Positions 9,290-20,546 of a stretch of 64,000 nt of DNA are shown piece by piece (within the stretch, counting starts at the first letter, position 1; every line of letters begins with the position of its first letter). A model generated the notes under the pieces. That model was not told the origin of the DNA. It made no database searches and worked only from the letters and a program-made list of their open reading frames with translations. The DNA lies in assembly GCF_002843385.1 (NCBI RefSeq), contig NZ_MVDE01000012.1, positions 1-64,000 of the forward strand. Reading direction: 5' to 3'. The DNA is from Labilibaculum manganireducens (GTDB taxonomy: Bacteria > Bacteroidota > Bacteroidia > Bacteroidales > Marinifilaceae). A program made the position numbers and the translations under genes.

Positions 9290-10180
9290 CTAGTTTGTAG
9301 TTGATAAAACATCCTGTTTTTTGTATACCATCCAAAATAATACAATTCCAAGAGAACAAAGAACGGTTGCAAGAATTGATCCTTCAAAACCAAATTGTCC
9401 TCCGGTAAGCATCTCATTGCCATTAATGGTTTGGGAGATTAATGTTTCCGATTTTGTTCCGCTAACTTCGAAACCGAAAATTGGTCCCTGGAAAAAATTC
9501 CAGCTAAAATGAAGAGCCAATGGAAACCACAGATTTTTAGTGAAGATATAGCCAATTCCCAGAAGTAATCCGGCAAGGAAAATGTTGGTCAGTCCTACAA
9601 GAGACAGATTTGGATTCATTAAATGAAGAGCCATAAATACTAGAGATGATAAAATTAAAGCAGCATATCTGCTCATAGAAACCATAAAATTTCGAAGCAG
9701 ATATCCTCTTACAAATACTTCCTCGTTTATTGAAACTAAAGTAAACAGTACTACAGACTGAGCTAATCCGATCAAATTAAAAGTAATGGAATCAAACGTT
9801 AAGTTTCCGGAAAAATATAAAATTAAACTGCCTGCTCCCATCATGATAAAACCTGCCAACAATCCGTAAAGAATATCTTTTGTTCGTTTTTGAAAGGAAA
9901 AACCCAAATCAATCATTTTCTTTCGATCAATAAATCTCGTAAAAATCCAAATGATCAATAAAGTGCCAAAAGTTGAAAATGCTTGTATAATTAAAAATCC
10001 AAGGGTTGGAATTTGAGATATATTTTTGAAGACCTCTAAAATATTATCATTTGAAATAGTAGCCCAGATAAAGGCTCCCAAAGCTTGAAAAATTACGCTG
10101 ACTATAAAGAAAGGTATAATGATTAGTACTGCTCGAAGCCATCCTTTTTTAATTGCCGGTTCTTTTGTGATAGAATTCAT
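9290..10180 (-). CDS. CPBP family intramembrane metalloprotease
   Basis: A 296-residue polytopic membrane protein of the Rce1/CAAX protease-like (CPBP, Abi) family. The motifs are the glutamate pair in SINEEVFVRGYLLRNF, a first His in FMALHLMNPN and a second His in LALHFSWNFFQGPIFG. About seven to eight hydrophobic segments are visible. The ATG at 10180 (MNSITKEPAIKK) is preferred over a TTG at 10219. It is the first gene of the CPBP - class D beta-lactamase - DUF2059 operon. In other bacteria such proteases process prenylated or peptide substrates; the substrate here is unknown. Confidence 0.88.
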   Translation of the reverse strand: MNSITKEPAIKKGWLRAVLIIIPFFIVSVIFQALGAFIWATISNDNILEVFKNISQIPTLGFLIIQAFSTFGTLLIIWIFTRFIDRKKMIDLGFSFQKRTKDILYGLLAGFIMMGAGSLILYFSGNLTFDSITFNLIGLAQSVVLFTLVSINEEVFVRGYLLRNFMVSMSRYAALILSSLVFMALHLMNPNLSLVGLTNIFLAGLLLGIGYIFTKNLWFPLALHFSWNFFQGPIFGFEVSGTKSETLISQTINGNEMLTGGQFGFEGSILATVLCSLGIVLFWMVYKKQDVLSTTN

Positions 10181-10275
10181 TAAAAAATGTGTTTTGGTTA
10201 GGAAGGATAAAATTAACAAAATCCTGATGTTATAAAAGGGAAAAATAAGTTACGCTTAGTTTATTGTGACATAAA

Positions 10276-10305
10276 AAAGGGTTGTCCGAATAAGAACAAC
10301 CCTTT
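10276..10305 (-). terminator. Terminator of gdhA
   Basis: AAAGGGTTGT (10276-10285) pairs with ACAACCCTTT (10296-10305), a perfect 10-bp stem. A U-rich tract follows on the minus strand, between gdhA and the CPBP gene. Confidence 0.85.
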
Positions 10306-10322
10306 ATTTATTGATTACTCAT

Positions 10323-11997
<1,675 letters not shown>

Positions 11998-14900
11998 ATG
12001 GAATCAAATCCAGGTAAAGAGCAGGGAATCAATAAGATTATAGCTGAAAATATTGAGCGTTTAAAAGAACTTTCCGCAATTAATCAAACAACAGGTATTA
12101 TTAAGGAAGGAAAATCCATTGAGGATACTTTACAGCAAATCTGCTTTATTCTTCCTAAAGCATGGCAATATCCGGAGTTCACGGTTGCCCGTATTGTATT
12201 TGACGGACAAGAATACCTCAGCCCCGGATTTCGTCTCTCGCAATGGACACTAACACAGGAATTTTTAACAATCAATAATCGAAGCGGACGAATTGAGGTT
12301 TGTTATGTGAAAAAATTTCCGCAACAAGATGAAGGGCCTTTTTTGAAAGAAGAAAGGCATTTGATTGAAAATATTGGGAATATTATTGTTGGTTATATCA
12401 ATAGTGAAACGGGAAAAGAACTGCTCAGCCAAAAAAGGAAAGTTGACCCTAAAAAGAAGGAAATAATAGGCCCCTATGTTCCGGTTACGAATCGTAAATT
12501 ATTACAGGATTTCTTAAATAAAAACAACGCCGACCGGGATATTTATCATGATTTAATGCCCTTTAAGGTAAAGGAAATATTGTTGGTTGCGAATTTATAC
12601 GATGCTTATTGTATTGAACGCGAAGGACGTTTTTCAGAGCAAATCTCCAGTGAATATCATCAGCTGAATCTAACATCAATGCCCCGGGTTACAGGAGTTT
12701 CAAATTTGGAAGAAGCCATGGAGCAATTGCACTCCAGACATTTTGATATGATTATATTAATGGTTGGAGTAGATAAAAAAACGCCAATCGTTTTAAGTGA
12801 ACGAATTAAAAAGGAATTTCCCTATATATCTATTTTTTTATTGCTGAATAATGATGCCGATATCGCTTTGTTCGAAGAACAACGGACAGAGCTGAAAAGT
12901 GTAGATAAAATATTTGTGTGGAATGGCGAATCGCAGGTTTTCTTTGCAATGATTAAGAGTTTGGAAGATAAGGTGAATGTTGAAAATGATACCAAGATTG
13001 GATTGGCCCGGGTAATTTTACTGGTTGAAGATTCGGCGAAATATTATTCCAGATACATGCCAATGCTTTATCAGAGTGTTTTGGCGCAAACCCAGCGAAT
13101 AATCAATGACGTAAGTACCGATGCTCAGTATAAGATTCTTCGTTTACGGGCGCGACCTAAAATATTACTGGCCTCGAATTACGAAGAGGCAATGGATATT
13201 TATTATCGGTTTAGGGAGTATTTGTTGTGCTTAATTTCGGATGTGAAGTTTAAAAAAGATGGAATATTCTTAGATGATGCCGGAATTCGTTTGGTAAAAG
13301 AAATTAAAGAAGAATACCCAAATCTACCGGTTATATTGCAATCGTCTGATGTTTCCAATGCCAGCCATGCTTTTAAGCTGAAGGCTAGTTTTATCGATAA
13401 AAACTCTGAAACACTTAGAGGGGATATTCGTTTGTTTATTCGTCAGTTTCTGGGCTTTGGCGATTTTGTGTATAAAGATGCCATGGGCAATGAAATTGCT
13501 ACGGCAAAATCATTAAAAGAGTTTGAGGATTATTTGTACCATATTCCGGGCGAATCTTTGGTTTATCATGCCAAAAAGAATCATTTTTCTTTATGGCTGA
13601 TGGCTCGTGGAGAGATTCGGGTTGCTAAAATGATTGCACCCTATCATATTACAGATTTTAAATCGGCTGAAGATGTCCGGGATTATTTAATTAATGTAAT
13701 TCAGAATTACCGGAACGAAAAAAATAAGGGAAAGGTTGTAGAGTTCAATGCCGATTTTGCTCTTAATGCCAATAATATAGTCACTTTGTCTACTGGTTCG
13801 TTAGGTGGAAAAGGGCGGGGATTGGCTTTCATCAACTCCATGCTTTTTAATCTGAATTTGAGCCGTTTTGTTCCAGGAATAAATATAAAGGCGCCTATGA
13901 CTGCAGTAATTGGTGTTGATGAATACGAATCATTCTTAGATCGAAATAACCTTTTAGACCGAATTAAGGATTTGGATGATTTTGAGCAAATTCAGTGGCT
14001 GTTTAGGGATGCAGAATTAACGCATCGTCTCGTTCAAAAAATAAGAATCATGCTAATGAATTTTGAGAAGCCACTGGCGATCCGATCTTCCGGATTGTTT
14101 GAAGACTCATTACTTCAGCCGGTAGCAGGGGTTTTTCAAACCTACCTTGTGCCCAATAATCATCCCGATTTAGATATTCGGGTTAAGCAGGTAACCGACG
14201 CTGTAAAATTAGTTTATGCATCCATTTTTTCCAACGATGCAAGATTGAATGTTTCTGCCATGAATTATAAAATAGAGGAAGAAAAAATGGCTGTGGTTAT
14301 TCAGGAAGTAGTAGGAAACCAGTACGGATCAGCTTTTTATCCTCACATTTCGGGCGTAGCTCAATCGTACAATTATTATCCTTTTGGGCACATGAAACCC
14401 GAAGAAGGATACGCCGTGATAGGTGTTGGTTTGGGTAAATATGTTGTAGATGGCGAAAAGGCATTTCGCTTTTCTCCTGTTTTCCCAACTATTGAGAATA
14501 ACAGTGCGAAAGATCAATTTAAAAATTCGCAGGTAGAATTTTATGCTGTTGACCTCAACAAAAAAGATTTGGATCTTATGGAGGGTGATACGGCAGGATT
14601 AATTCGTTTGGATATTGATGAAGCAGAAGAACATGGTAATTTAGTGCATTGTGCTTCTGTTTATAATTCCATGAGTGATACAATTAGTCCTGGTTTGGAT
14701 GTTATGGGACCAAGAATCATCAATTTCGCCAATATTTTAAAATACAATTATATTCCACTGGCAAAAACAATTGAACTTGTTTTGGATATCATAAAAGAAG
14801 CGATGGGTTCACCGATTGAGATAGAGTTTGCCGTCGATTTAACGAAAGATAAAGAAGGGAAGGCTTCGTTTTATCTTCTGCAGATAAAACCTTTGGTTGG

Positions 14901-15453
14901 TAATATAGATGATTACCATATTGATTTGAATGAAATTGACAGAAGCAAGCTTTTGATGATTTCTGAAATGAGTATGGGAAACGGATTGGTAGATGATATT
15001 GTTGATGTTGTTTATGTTGTGCCCGAATTATTCAAAAAAGATTTGACTCTTGAGATTGCGGATACCATCTCAAAAATTAATCTTGAAATGAGAGAAAAAA
15101 ATAAACGTTTTGTATTGATTGGTCCGGGGCGTTGGGGCACCCGCGACCGATGGATTGGAATTCCTGTAAAATGGAACGACATCTCCTTCTCGAAATTAAT
15201 TGTGGAGACAAGCTTTGAGGATTATCCTTTGGAAGCATCATCCGGATCTCACTTTTTTCACAATGTAACATCAATGAATATTGGCTACAGCTCCATTCAC
15301 CACCATTCAGAAACATCCTTTATCGAATATCAGTTACTAAAAAAGCAGAAATTAATTGGGGAGTATGGCGCCGTTCGTCACGTTCAGTTTAAAAAACCAT
15401 TAAGTATTAAATTGGATGGTAAAAAACGACTGGCTGTTGTGAGTTGGGAATGA
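11998..15453 (+). CDS. GAF-receiver-PEP synthase-like ATP-binding protein
   Basis: A 1151-residue soluble protein. Residues about 15-140 look like a GAF domain (ERLKELSAIN... EERHLIENI). Residues 192-325 form a receiver-like fold with no clear phospho-acceptor Asp. Residues 338-490 form a second receiver with an acidic pair (VEDSAKYY, Glu345-Asp346), a candidate Asp415 (LISDVKF) and Lys468. Residues about 595-965 are the PEP synthase/PPDK ATP-grasp domain (STGSLGGKGRGLAF; KPLAIRSSGLFEDS; QPVAGVFQTYL). The phosphohistidine swivelling domain and PEP-binding TIM barrel of real PEP synthase are absent. A conserved C-terminal block (LIGPGRWGTRDRWIGIPVKW) replaces them. It may be a sensor-controlled phosphotransferase; the reaction is unknown. 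Confidence 0.8.
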   Translation: MESNPGKEQGINKIIAENIERLKELSAINQTTGIIKEGKSIEDTLQQICFILPKAWQYPEFTVARIVFDGQEYLSPGFRLSQWTLTQEFLTINNRSGRIEVCYVKKFPQQDEGPFLKEERHLIENIGNIIVGYINSETGKELLSQKRKVDPKKKEIIGPYVPVTNRKLLQDFLNKNNADRDIYHDLMPFKVKEILLVANLYDAYCIEREGRFSEQISSEYHQLNLTSMPRVTGVSNLEEAMEQLHSRHFDMIILMVGVDKKTPIVLSERIKKEFPYISIFLLLNNDADIALFEEQRTELKSVDKIFVWNGESQVFFAMIKSLEDKVNVENDTKIGLARVILLVEDSAKYYSRYMPMLYQSVLAQTQRIINDVSTDAQYKILRLRARPKILLASNYEEAMDIYYRFREYLLCLISDVKFKKDGIFLDDAGIRLVKEIKEEYPNLPVILQSSDVSNASHAFKLKASFIDKNSETLRGDIRLFIRQFLGFGDFVYKDAMGNEIATAKSLKEFEDYLYHIPGESLVYHAKKNHFSLWLMARGEIRVAKMIAPYHITDFKSAEDVRDYLINVIQNYRNEKNKGKVVEFNADFALNANNIVTLSTGSLGGKGRGLAFINSMLFNLNLSRFVPGINIKAPMTAVIGVDEYESFLDRNNLLDRIKDLDDFEQIQWLFRDAELTHRLVQKIRIMLMNFEKPLAIRSSGLFEDSLLQPVAGVFQTYLVPNNHPDLDIRVKQVTDAVKLVYASIFSNDARLNVSAMNYKIEEEKMAVVIQEVVGNQYGSAFYPHISGVAQSYNYYPFGHMKPEEGYAVIGVGLGKYVVDGEKAFRFSPVFPTIENNSAKDQFKNSQVEFYAVDLNKKDLDLMEGDTAGLIRLDIDEAEEHGNLVHCASVYNSMSDTISPGLDVMGPRIINFANILKYNYIPLAKTIELVLDIIKEAMGSPIEIEFAVDLTKDKEGKASFYLLQIKPLVGNIDDYHIDLNEIDRSKLLMISEMSMGNGLVDDIVDVVYVVPELFKKDLTLEIADTISKINLEMREKNKRFVLIGPGRWGTRDRWIGIPVKWNDISFSKLIVETSFEDYPLEASSGSHFFHNVTSMNIGYSSIHHHSETSFIEYQLLKKQKLIGEYGAVRHVQFKKPLSIKLDGKKRLAVVSWE

Positions 15454-15456
15454 TAT

Positions 15457-16056
15457 TTAAAAATGAATGGAAATGCCTAAAGCCAGATTCCAGATATCAT
15501 AAAACTTAACATATTCTGTTCTTATGCCTTCTAAAAGATAATTGTCAATTGTTCCAATTTCGGTGTAAAAATCGATTCCTTTAATTATTTTATAAGGAAG
15601 AGGGTGGTAAACCATAGCGCCGACAAAAGGAGCAAAATGTATTTTATTCTGAAAATAATAATCATTGGGGAAGTAGTTGGGTAAATTTCGGTAGGTATTG
15701 TGAGTTGAACCAAAATTGATACTTAAGCCTGCCGTTGGAGCAACTACAAAATCACCAATGTGAAATTGTTTGATAAGAAATGTGTTCTTAAATGCAACTG
15801 TATTTAGAGTATGAACATGTGAATGTATTGATGTACTGCCATACATTATAGAAAGACGATACCAGTCTTTTGCCAGATGGTAGGTGATTCCGGCAGAAAG
15901 GAAACCTATATTACCTGCGTATTGAATTTTTGCATCACGAGGTAAATACCATTTTCTTTTTATCGAATCAGTTTGGACTTCGTTAAGATTACTACCCAAG
16001 GCTGATAGGTTAAAACAGCAGCAACATACTAAAATGTGTATTATATATTTTTTCAT
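15457..16056 (-). CDS. Secreted beta-barrel-like protein, unknown function
   Basis: I do not recognise this 199-residue protein beyond its fold class. It has a signal peptide with a run of cysteines (LVCCCCFNLSALGSN), then short alternating hydrophobic/aromatic stretches (GNIGFLSAGITYHLAKDWYR; FVVAPTAGLSINFGS) and a C-terminal Phe (ALGISIHF), as in small outer-membrane beta-barrels. Its ATG overlaps the stop of the metallophosphoesterase gene by one base (TAATG), so the two are translationally coupled and may act together in the envelope. It converges with the PEP-synthase-like gene, with a gap of only 3 bp. Confidence 0.6.
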   Translation of the reverse strand: MKKYIIHILVCCCCFNLSALGSNLNEVQTDSIKRKWYLPRDAKIQYAGNIGFLSAGITYHLAKDWYRLSIMYGSTSIHSHVHTLNTVAFKNTFLIKQFHIGDFVVAPTAGLSINFGSTHNTYRNLPNYFPNDYYFQNKIHFAPFVGAMVYHPLPYKIIKGIDFYTEIGTIDNYLLEGIRTEYVKFYDIWNLALGISIHF

Positions 16057-16865
16057 TAAAAAGCGATGTTTTCAATCGAATAATTACCATTATCAATAGT
16101 AATTACCTGATAGTGATTATCAGCAATATCACCTCCTACCAAAAAATCTGTTTTGCCATATTTTTTGCCGTGATAAAAGCTGTGTGTATGGCCATGTATG
16201 GAGAGTTTAATATTGTTATTCTCAAGTATTTGATTTAGAATTGAATCTTCTCCGTCATATTGATCTGCATAAGGAGGGATGTGTGAGACCGGAATCACAA
16301 GATCAGCACTGCCATCATTTTTTAAATTATCATTGAACCAATCAAAATCAGGATTTGTGTTTTTTCTTTCCCATACAATATTATCAAACATTACAAATTT
16401 GCAGCCTTTGTAAGTAAATGTATAGTTGTTTTCACCAAAGGAGGTTTGGTACAATCTTTCGCCATTCGATAAGAAGTCGTGATTTCCGATTACCGTAAAA
16501 AAAGGAACATTTAGATTTTCCAGAATTTCGTTGCACCATGTAAATTCTTTGTGAAGGGCACTTAAGGTTAAATCGCCGCCATGTATTACAAAATCAATAT
16601 CGTCTCTTTTATTTAAAGCCGTAACAGCATTATTGAATTCATCATAAAATGTGTGAGTATCTGTTATAAAGGCGAATTTAAACGTTTTATTATTATTGAC
16701 AATCTTTATTTTATCCAGATTTTTAGCGGTTAAATCTCTGAATTTATTTTTTACTTCATTATCATATGGACTGTATTCATAAGGCAGACTGCATCCTGGG
16801 AATACTCCCAAAATTGCAGACAGGCATACCAGTCCGTTGGTTTTTATAAAATCACGCCGGATCAT
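16056..16865 (-). CDS. Calcineurin-like metallophosphoesterase, exported
   Basis: A 269-residue binuclear metallophosphoesterase with every metal motif: Asp69-x-His71 (TDTHTF), Asp98 (HGGDLT), Asn128-His129 (GNHDF), His195 (VSHIPP) and His225-x-His227 (HGHTHS). The N-terminus combines a twin-arginine-like motif (RRDFIK) with a lipobox (FPGC, Cys25). It may therefore be a Tat-exported lipoprotein that binds metal before export. The substrate (phosphomonoester, diester or nucleotide) cannot be told from sequence. It is first in a two-gene operon with the barrel-like protein. Confidence 0.87.
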   Translation of the reverse strand: MIRRDFIKTNGLVCLSAILGVFPGCSLPYEYSPYDNEVKNKFRDLTAKNLDKIKIVNNNKTFKFAFITDTHTFYDEFNNAVTALNKRDDIDFVIHGGDLTLSALHKEFTWCNEILENLNVPFFTVIGNHDFLSNGERLYQTSFGENNYTFTYKGCKFVMFDNIVWERKNTNPDFDWFNDNLKNDGSADLVIPVSHIPPYADQYDGEDSILNQILENNNIKLSIHGHTHSFYHGKKYGKTDFLVGGDIADNHYQVITIDNGNYSIENIAF

Positions 16866-16999
16866 ATTTATACGTTTTATTCTTTAAAGGGAATTCAAAA
16901 AAAGGTAGGATGCAGTAAAGATATCAGATAAATAGGAGAGAGATAAAAATGATAACATTTCTTAACATTTTTAACAATTCAGATTGCTCTGCAACTATT

Positions 17000-18244
17000 T
17001 TAATCAAATTTAATCGCCTTTGCAGGAGTTATTTTTGTAATTAAATAGGAGGGAACAAGCAACATCGAAACCGTAGCAATTAAACTGCCAATATTCAGAA
17101 GAATAATGTGAGTGATTTTAAGATTGATTGGTACGGTATCTACATAGTAGTTGGTTGGATCTAAAGGAATAATTTTAAAAAAGTACTGAAGCAGACACAC
17201 GGAGATTCCAATAATATTTCCCCATAATAATCCTTGTCCAATAAGCATAGCAGATTGGTAAAGAAATATCTTTCGAATCGACCAGTTTTCTGTGCCAAGT
17301 GCTTTTAAAATTCCAATCATATTGGTCTTTTCCAGAATAATAATTAAAAGCCCCGAAACCATATTAAAACCGGCAACCAGTATCATCAGGCTTAAAATAA
17401 TCCATACATTCATATCGAGCATGTCAAGCCAGCTAAATATTTGCGGATATTTACGAACAATGCTTCTTACTTTAAAACCGGCGCCATCATCGGTAAATGA
17501 TGCAGCTGTAATTCCTTTTATCTGCTGATCGATAAGATCTAAATCGTCAAAATTATCAATGAAAATTTCGTAGCCGCTAACCTGATTGTCACTCCAGTCA
17601 TTTAATTTCTGAATGTGTTGTATGTCGCAGATAAGGAATAGTTTGTCGAATTCTTCCATTCCGGTATTGTATATCCCGGCAACGGTAAAACTTCTTACTC
17701 TGGGTGGTTGCTGAATAAAATAAACCGATAATTTGTCACCTACTTTTAATTGTAGAAGATTTGAGAGTTTTTCCGAAATCAAAATATCGTTACTTTTGGT
17801 ACTGTCGGTGAGCTGAATGGTTTTTCCCTCCACCAAATGATTCTTAAAAAAACTCCAATCGTAATCTTTACCTATTCCATTTAAAACAATTCCTTGAATA
17901 TCCGATTTTGTTTTAAGAATACCCGGTTTTGTTGCAAAGGATTGTACATGTGAAACTCCAGGTATTTTTTCAATGCTGCTTACGGAGATTGCATTTTTTT
18001 CGATGGGATTAGTTTCAAACGACGAGTTGTTGTCGTAATTTGTGATTTGTATATGAGAACCAAAACCGATAACCTTGTTGGTAATTTCAGATTTGAACCC
18101 GGTAACAATAGCTACAGCCAATATCATTACTGCGATGCCAAGAGAAATACTTATTTTGGCAATACTAATAATAGGATGAGATATATTTCCACCGCCTTTT
18201 TTGCTGATGGTAATTTTCTTAGCTATAAAAAGTTCCAGATTCAA
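17000..18244 (-). CDS. LolC/LolE-type ABC transporter permease
   Basis: A 414-residue permease of the FtsX/MacB superfamily. It has one N-terminal membrane segment (about residues 25-50), a large periplasmic MacB-like domain (about 55-265) and three C-terminal membrane segments (about 280-305, 330-350, 375-400). The start MNLELFIAKKI is typical of LolC/E. No ATG is available: in-frame stops lie just upstream, so the start is TTG at 18244. Such permeases pair with a LolD-like ATPase to release lipoproteins toward the outer membrane. No ATPase gene is adjacent, so the partner must be elsewhere. It is monocistronic. Confidence 0.82.
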   Translation of the reverse strand: MNLELFIAKKITISKKGGGNISHPIISIAKISISLGIAVMILAVAIVTGFKSEITNKVIGFGSHIQITNYDNNSSFETNPIEKNAISVSSIEKIPGVSHVQSFATKPGILKTKSDIQGIVLNGIGKDYDWSFFKNHLVEGKTIQLTDSTKSNDILISEKLSNLLQLKVGDKLSVYFIQQPPRVRSFTVAGIYNTGMEEFDKLFLICDIQHIQKLNDWSDNQVSGYEIFIDNFDDLDLIDQQIKGITAASFTDDGAGFKVRSIVRKYPQIFSWLDMLDMNVWIILSLMILVAGFNMVSGLLIIILEKTNMIGILKALGTENWSIRKIFLYQSAMLIGQGLLWGNIIGISVCLLQYFFKIIPLDPTNYYVDTVPINLKITHIILLNIGSLIATVSMLLVPSYLITKITPAKAIKFD

Positions 18245-18449
18245 ATTGAGATTTTTTTATTATAAAAGTTTGTTATTATAGTTTGCGTATTTCTTCAATA
18301 AAATATTTTGTTGATTGTCAGGTTATATAAGTTGCGACCGTTTTGAGGTTTAAATTAATGCCCCCAAGCTATAGTCTAATAAGCTATTGTTTTTAAAGAT
18401 TAATACAAAAGTAGTAATTTCGGGTTTACAGATGTGAAAAATTAGTTAA

Positions 18450-19661
18450 ATGAGAAAAATAAAACAATCGATTCAATATTGTGTGCTGTGTTCATACTTT
18501 TTGTTTGTAGTATGTGTAACATCTTGTGCACAAAAACAATCAGATTCATTAACAACCGGAGCCGAAAATTTCACGGAATATATACCTCTGTTTAAAGAGA
18601 AAAAAATTGCAGTTGCCGCCAATCAGTCCTCATTGATTAAAGGCGAACATTTGGTCGATGTATTATTGGCAAAAGACATTCACATTACAAGAATATTTAG
18701 TCCCGAACACGGCTTTAGGGGAGATGCTGACGCGGGTGAGAAAATTACCAATGGCATAGATGCGAAAACAGGATTGCCGATTGTGTCCCTATATGGAAAG
18801 CATTATAAACCTTCGGCTGCTGATTTAAAAGATGTTGATATTGTGGTGTTTGATATTCAGGATGTTGGTGTTCGCTTTTACACATACATATCCACACTGC
18901 ATTATGTGATGGAGGCTTGCGCCGAACAGGGAAAACAGGTAATTGTTCTCGATCGGCCAAATCCAAACGGACATTACGTGGATGGACCAGTCCTGAAGAT
19001 GAAATACAGTTCCTTTGTTGGAATGCATCCGGTGCCTGTGGTTTATGGCATGTCGATAGGTGAATATGCCCAAATGATTAACGGGGAAAAATGGTTGAAG
19101 AATAAAGTACAATGTGAATTAAAAGTGATTCCATGCAAAAACTGGAACCGGGAGAAATCCTATTTACTGCCGGTAAAGCCGTCGCCCAATCTGCCAAATC
19201 AATTGTCTGTTGCTTTGTATCCGTCTCTGTGTTTTTTCGAAGGAACAGTGGTTAGTGCCGGTCGTGGTACAAATTATCCGTTTCAAGTATACGGACATCC
19301 ATTTTTTACCAAGGGTGATTTTGAGTTCACGCCAAGAAGTATTCCCGGAGCAAGTAAATACCCAAAGTTTAAAGGTGAAAAATGTGTTGGTTACGATTTA
19401 CGTAAGATAAATGCGGATGACTTTCGAAAGAAGAAAAAATTGGATCTGTCTTTTTTACTAAATGCTTATAGTGAATTAAAAGCCAAGTCTGATTTTTTCA
19501 ATTCTTTTTTTGAAAATCTTGCAGGAACAGCAAATCTGAGAACTCAAATTGAAAACTCCATATCGGAAGAACAAATTAGAGAGAGCTGGAAAAAGGATCG
19601 CAAAAAATTTATGGCAATTCGAGCGAAGTATCTTATTTATCCTGACTTTACTGAAAGGTAG
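18450..19661 (+). CDS. NamZ-family exo-beta-N-acetylmuramidase (DUF1343)
   Basis: A 403-residue lipoprotein (lipobox VTSC near residue 26). The DUF1343/NamZ domain fills the rest. Diagnostic stretches are RIFSPEHGFRGDADAGEK, GLPIVSLYGKHYKP, VFDIQDVGVRFYTYISTLHY and VLDRPNPNGHYVDGPVL. NamZ (GH171) removes terminal MurNAc from peptidoglycan fragments and serves in cell-wall recycling. No NagZ, AmiE or MurNAc transporter gene is adjacent, so the pathway is scattered. The ATG start at 18450 is clear. It appears monocistronic and is followed by a long hairpin. Confidence 0.88.
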   Translation: MRKIKQSIQYCVLCSYFLFVVCVTSCAQKQSDSLTTGAENFTEYIPLFKEKKIAVAANQSSLIKGEHLVDVLLAKDIHITRIFSPEHGFRGDADAGEKITNGIDAKTGLPIVSLYGKHYKPSAADLKDVDIVVFDIQDVGVRFYTYISTLHYVMEACAEQGKQVIVLDRPNPNGHYVDGPVLKMKYSSFVGMHPVPVVYGMSIGEYAQMINGEKWLKNKVQCELKVIPCKNWNREKSYLLPVKPSPNLPNQLSVALYPSLCFFEGTVVSAGRGTNYPFQVYGHPFFTKGDFEFTPRSIPGASKYPKFKGEKCVGYDLRKINADDFRKKKKLDLSFLLNAYSELKAKSDFFNSFFENLAGTANLRTQIENSISEEQIRESWKKDRKKFMAIRAKYLIYPDFTER

Positions 19662-19669
19662 GTAGAAAG

Positions 19670-19737
19670 AGAAACAGAAGCACCGGAGTGAAAGGAAAGT
19701 TGTATCGACTAAGTTGCAAATCCGATGTTCTGTTTCT
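19670..19737 (+). terminator. Long imperfect hairpin after the NamZ gene
   Basis: AGAAACAGAA (19670-19679) is perfectly complementary to TTCTGTTTCT (19728-19737). The stem extends inward through CA/TG and CGGA/TCCG with one bulge and one mismatch (19670-19687 with 19721-19737). A T-rich stretch follows at about 19744-19755. It begins 9 bp after the NamZ stop. A terminator or a structured 3' UTR is the likely role. The rest of the 303-bp spacer up to 19964 shows nothing else. Confidence 0.4.
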
Positions 19738-19964
19738 GAGGGATTCTTTTATTTGTGGTTGAATTTGTATTCGTCTTTAACAAGAGCAAGTTTACAAAAG
19801 AGAAATTTAGGAAGTATAAACTGACTATTAATTATGTGTTAATTACGATTTGTTTTTTCAGATTTAGGAGCAGAAATTAACAATTGAATAGCGTGAAATT
19901 AATTTAGATTTTCTCAAAATAATAAGTAAATTTAAAGGAGTGTTCAATAAATAAAATATTTAAA

Positions 19965-20546
19965 ATGGCATTTACCTTGCAAATTAATGATAAGGCTCCG
20001 GATTTTGATCTGATAGCTACCGATGGAATTCGATATAAATTAAACGATTTTAAATCATCTAAACTTTTAGTTGTTTTTTTTACTTGTAATCATTGTCCGT
20101 ATGTTATCGGCTCTGATGAAGATACCAGAATGATTGCTGATAAATACATTCCAAATGGAGTCGAATTTGTGGGAATTAATTCTAATTCAGCAAACACTTA
20201 CGAGGAAGATGATTACCATCATATGGTAATACGAATGGAAGAAAATGATTTTCCATGGGTTTATTTGTATGACGAAACACAAGAAGTGGCAATGACTTAC
20301 GGTGCACTGAGGACTCCACATTTTTATTTGTTTAATGAAGCACGCAAATTAATTTATACAGGAAGAGCTGTTGATAATCCAAAGGATACTTCTAAGGTTT
20401 CAGTCAGAGATTTGGAGAGAGCTGTAGATGAATATTTGGCTGGAAAAGAAATCTCTGTTCCGGTAACCAACCCGATTGGCTGCAACGTAAAATGGGATGG
20501 GAAAGACAAACACTGGATGCCTGCTGATGCCTGCGATTTGTTGTAG
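19965..20546 (+). CDS. Thioredoxin-like (AhpC/TSA-type) redox protein
   Basis: A 193-residue cytoplasmic thioredoxin-fold protein; no signal peptide is seen. The redoxin-type N-terminus ([20 protein letters not shown]) leads to the motif [11 protein letters not shown], with Cys41 and Cys44 as a CxxC pair. A cis-Pro loop follows (LRTPHFYLF). The C-terminus ([13 protein letters not shown]) matches a widespread thioredoxin family protein related to peroxiredoxins. It may reduce peroxides or disulfides; the partner is unknown. The gene stands alone. Confidence 0.83.
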   Translation: MAFTLQINDKAPDFDLIATDGIRYKLNDFKSSKLLVVFFTCNHCPYVIGSDEDTRMIADKYIPNGVEFVGINSNSANTYEEDDYHHMVIRMEENDFPWVYLYDETQEVAMTYGALRTPHFYLFNEARKLIYTGRAVDNPKDTSKVSVRDLERAVDEYLAGKEISVPVTNPIGCNVKWDGKDKHWMPADACDLL

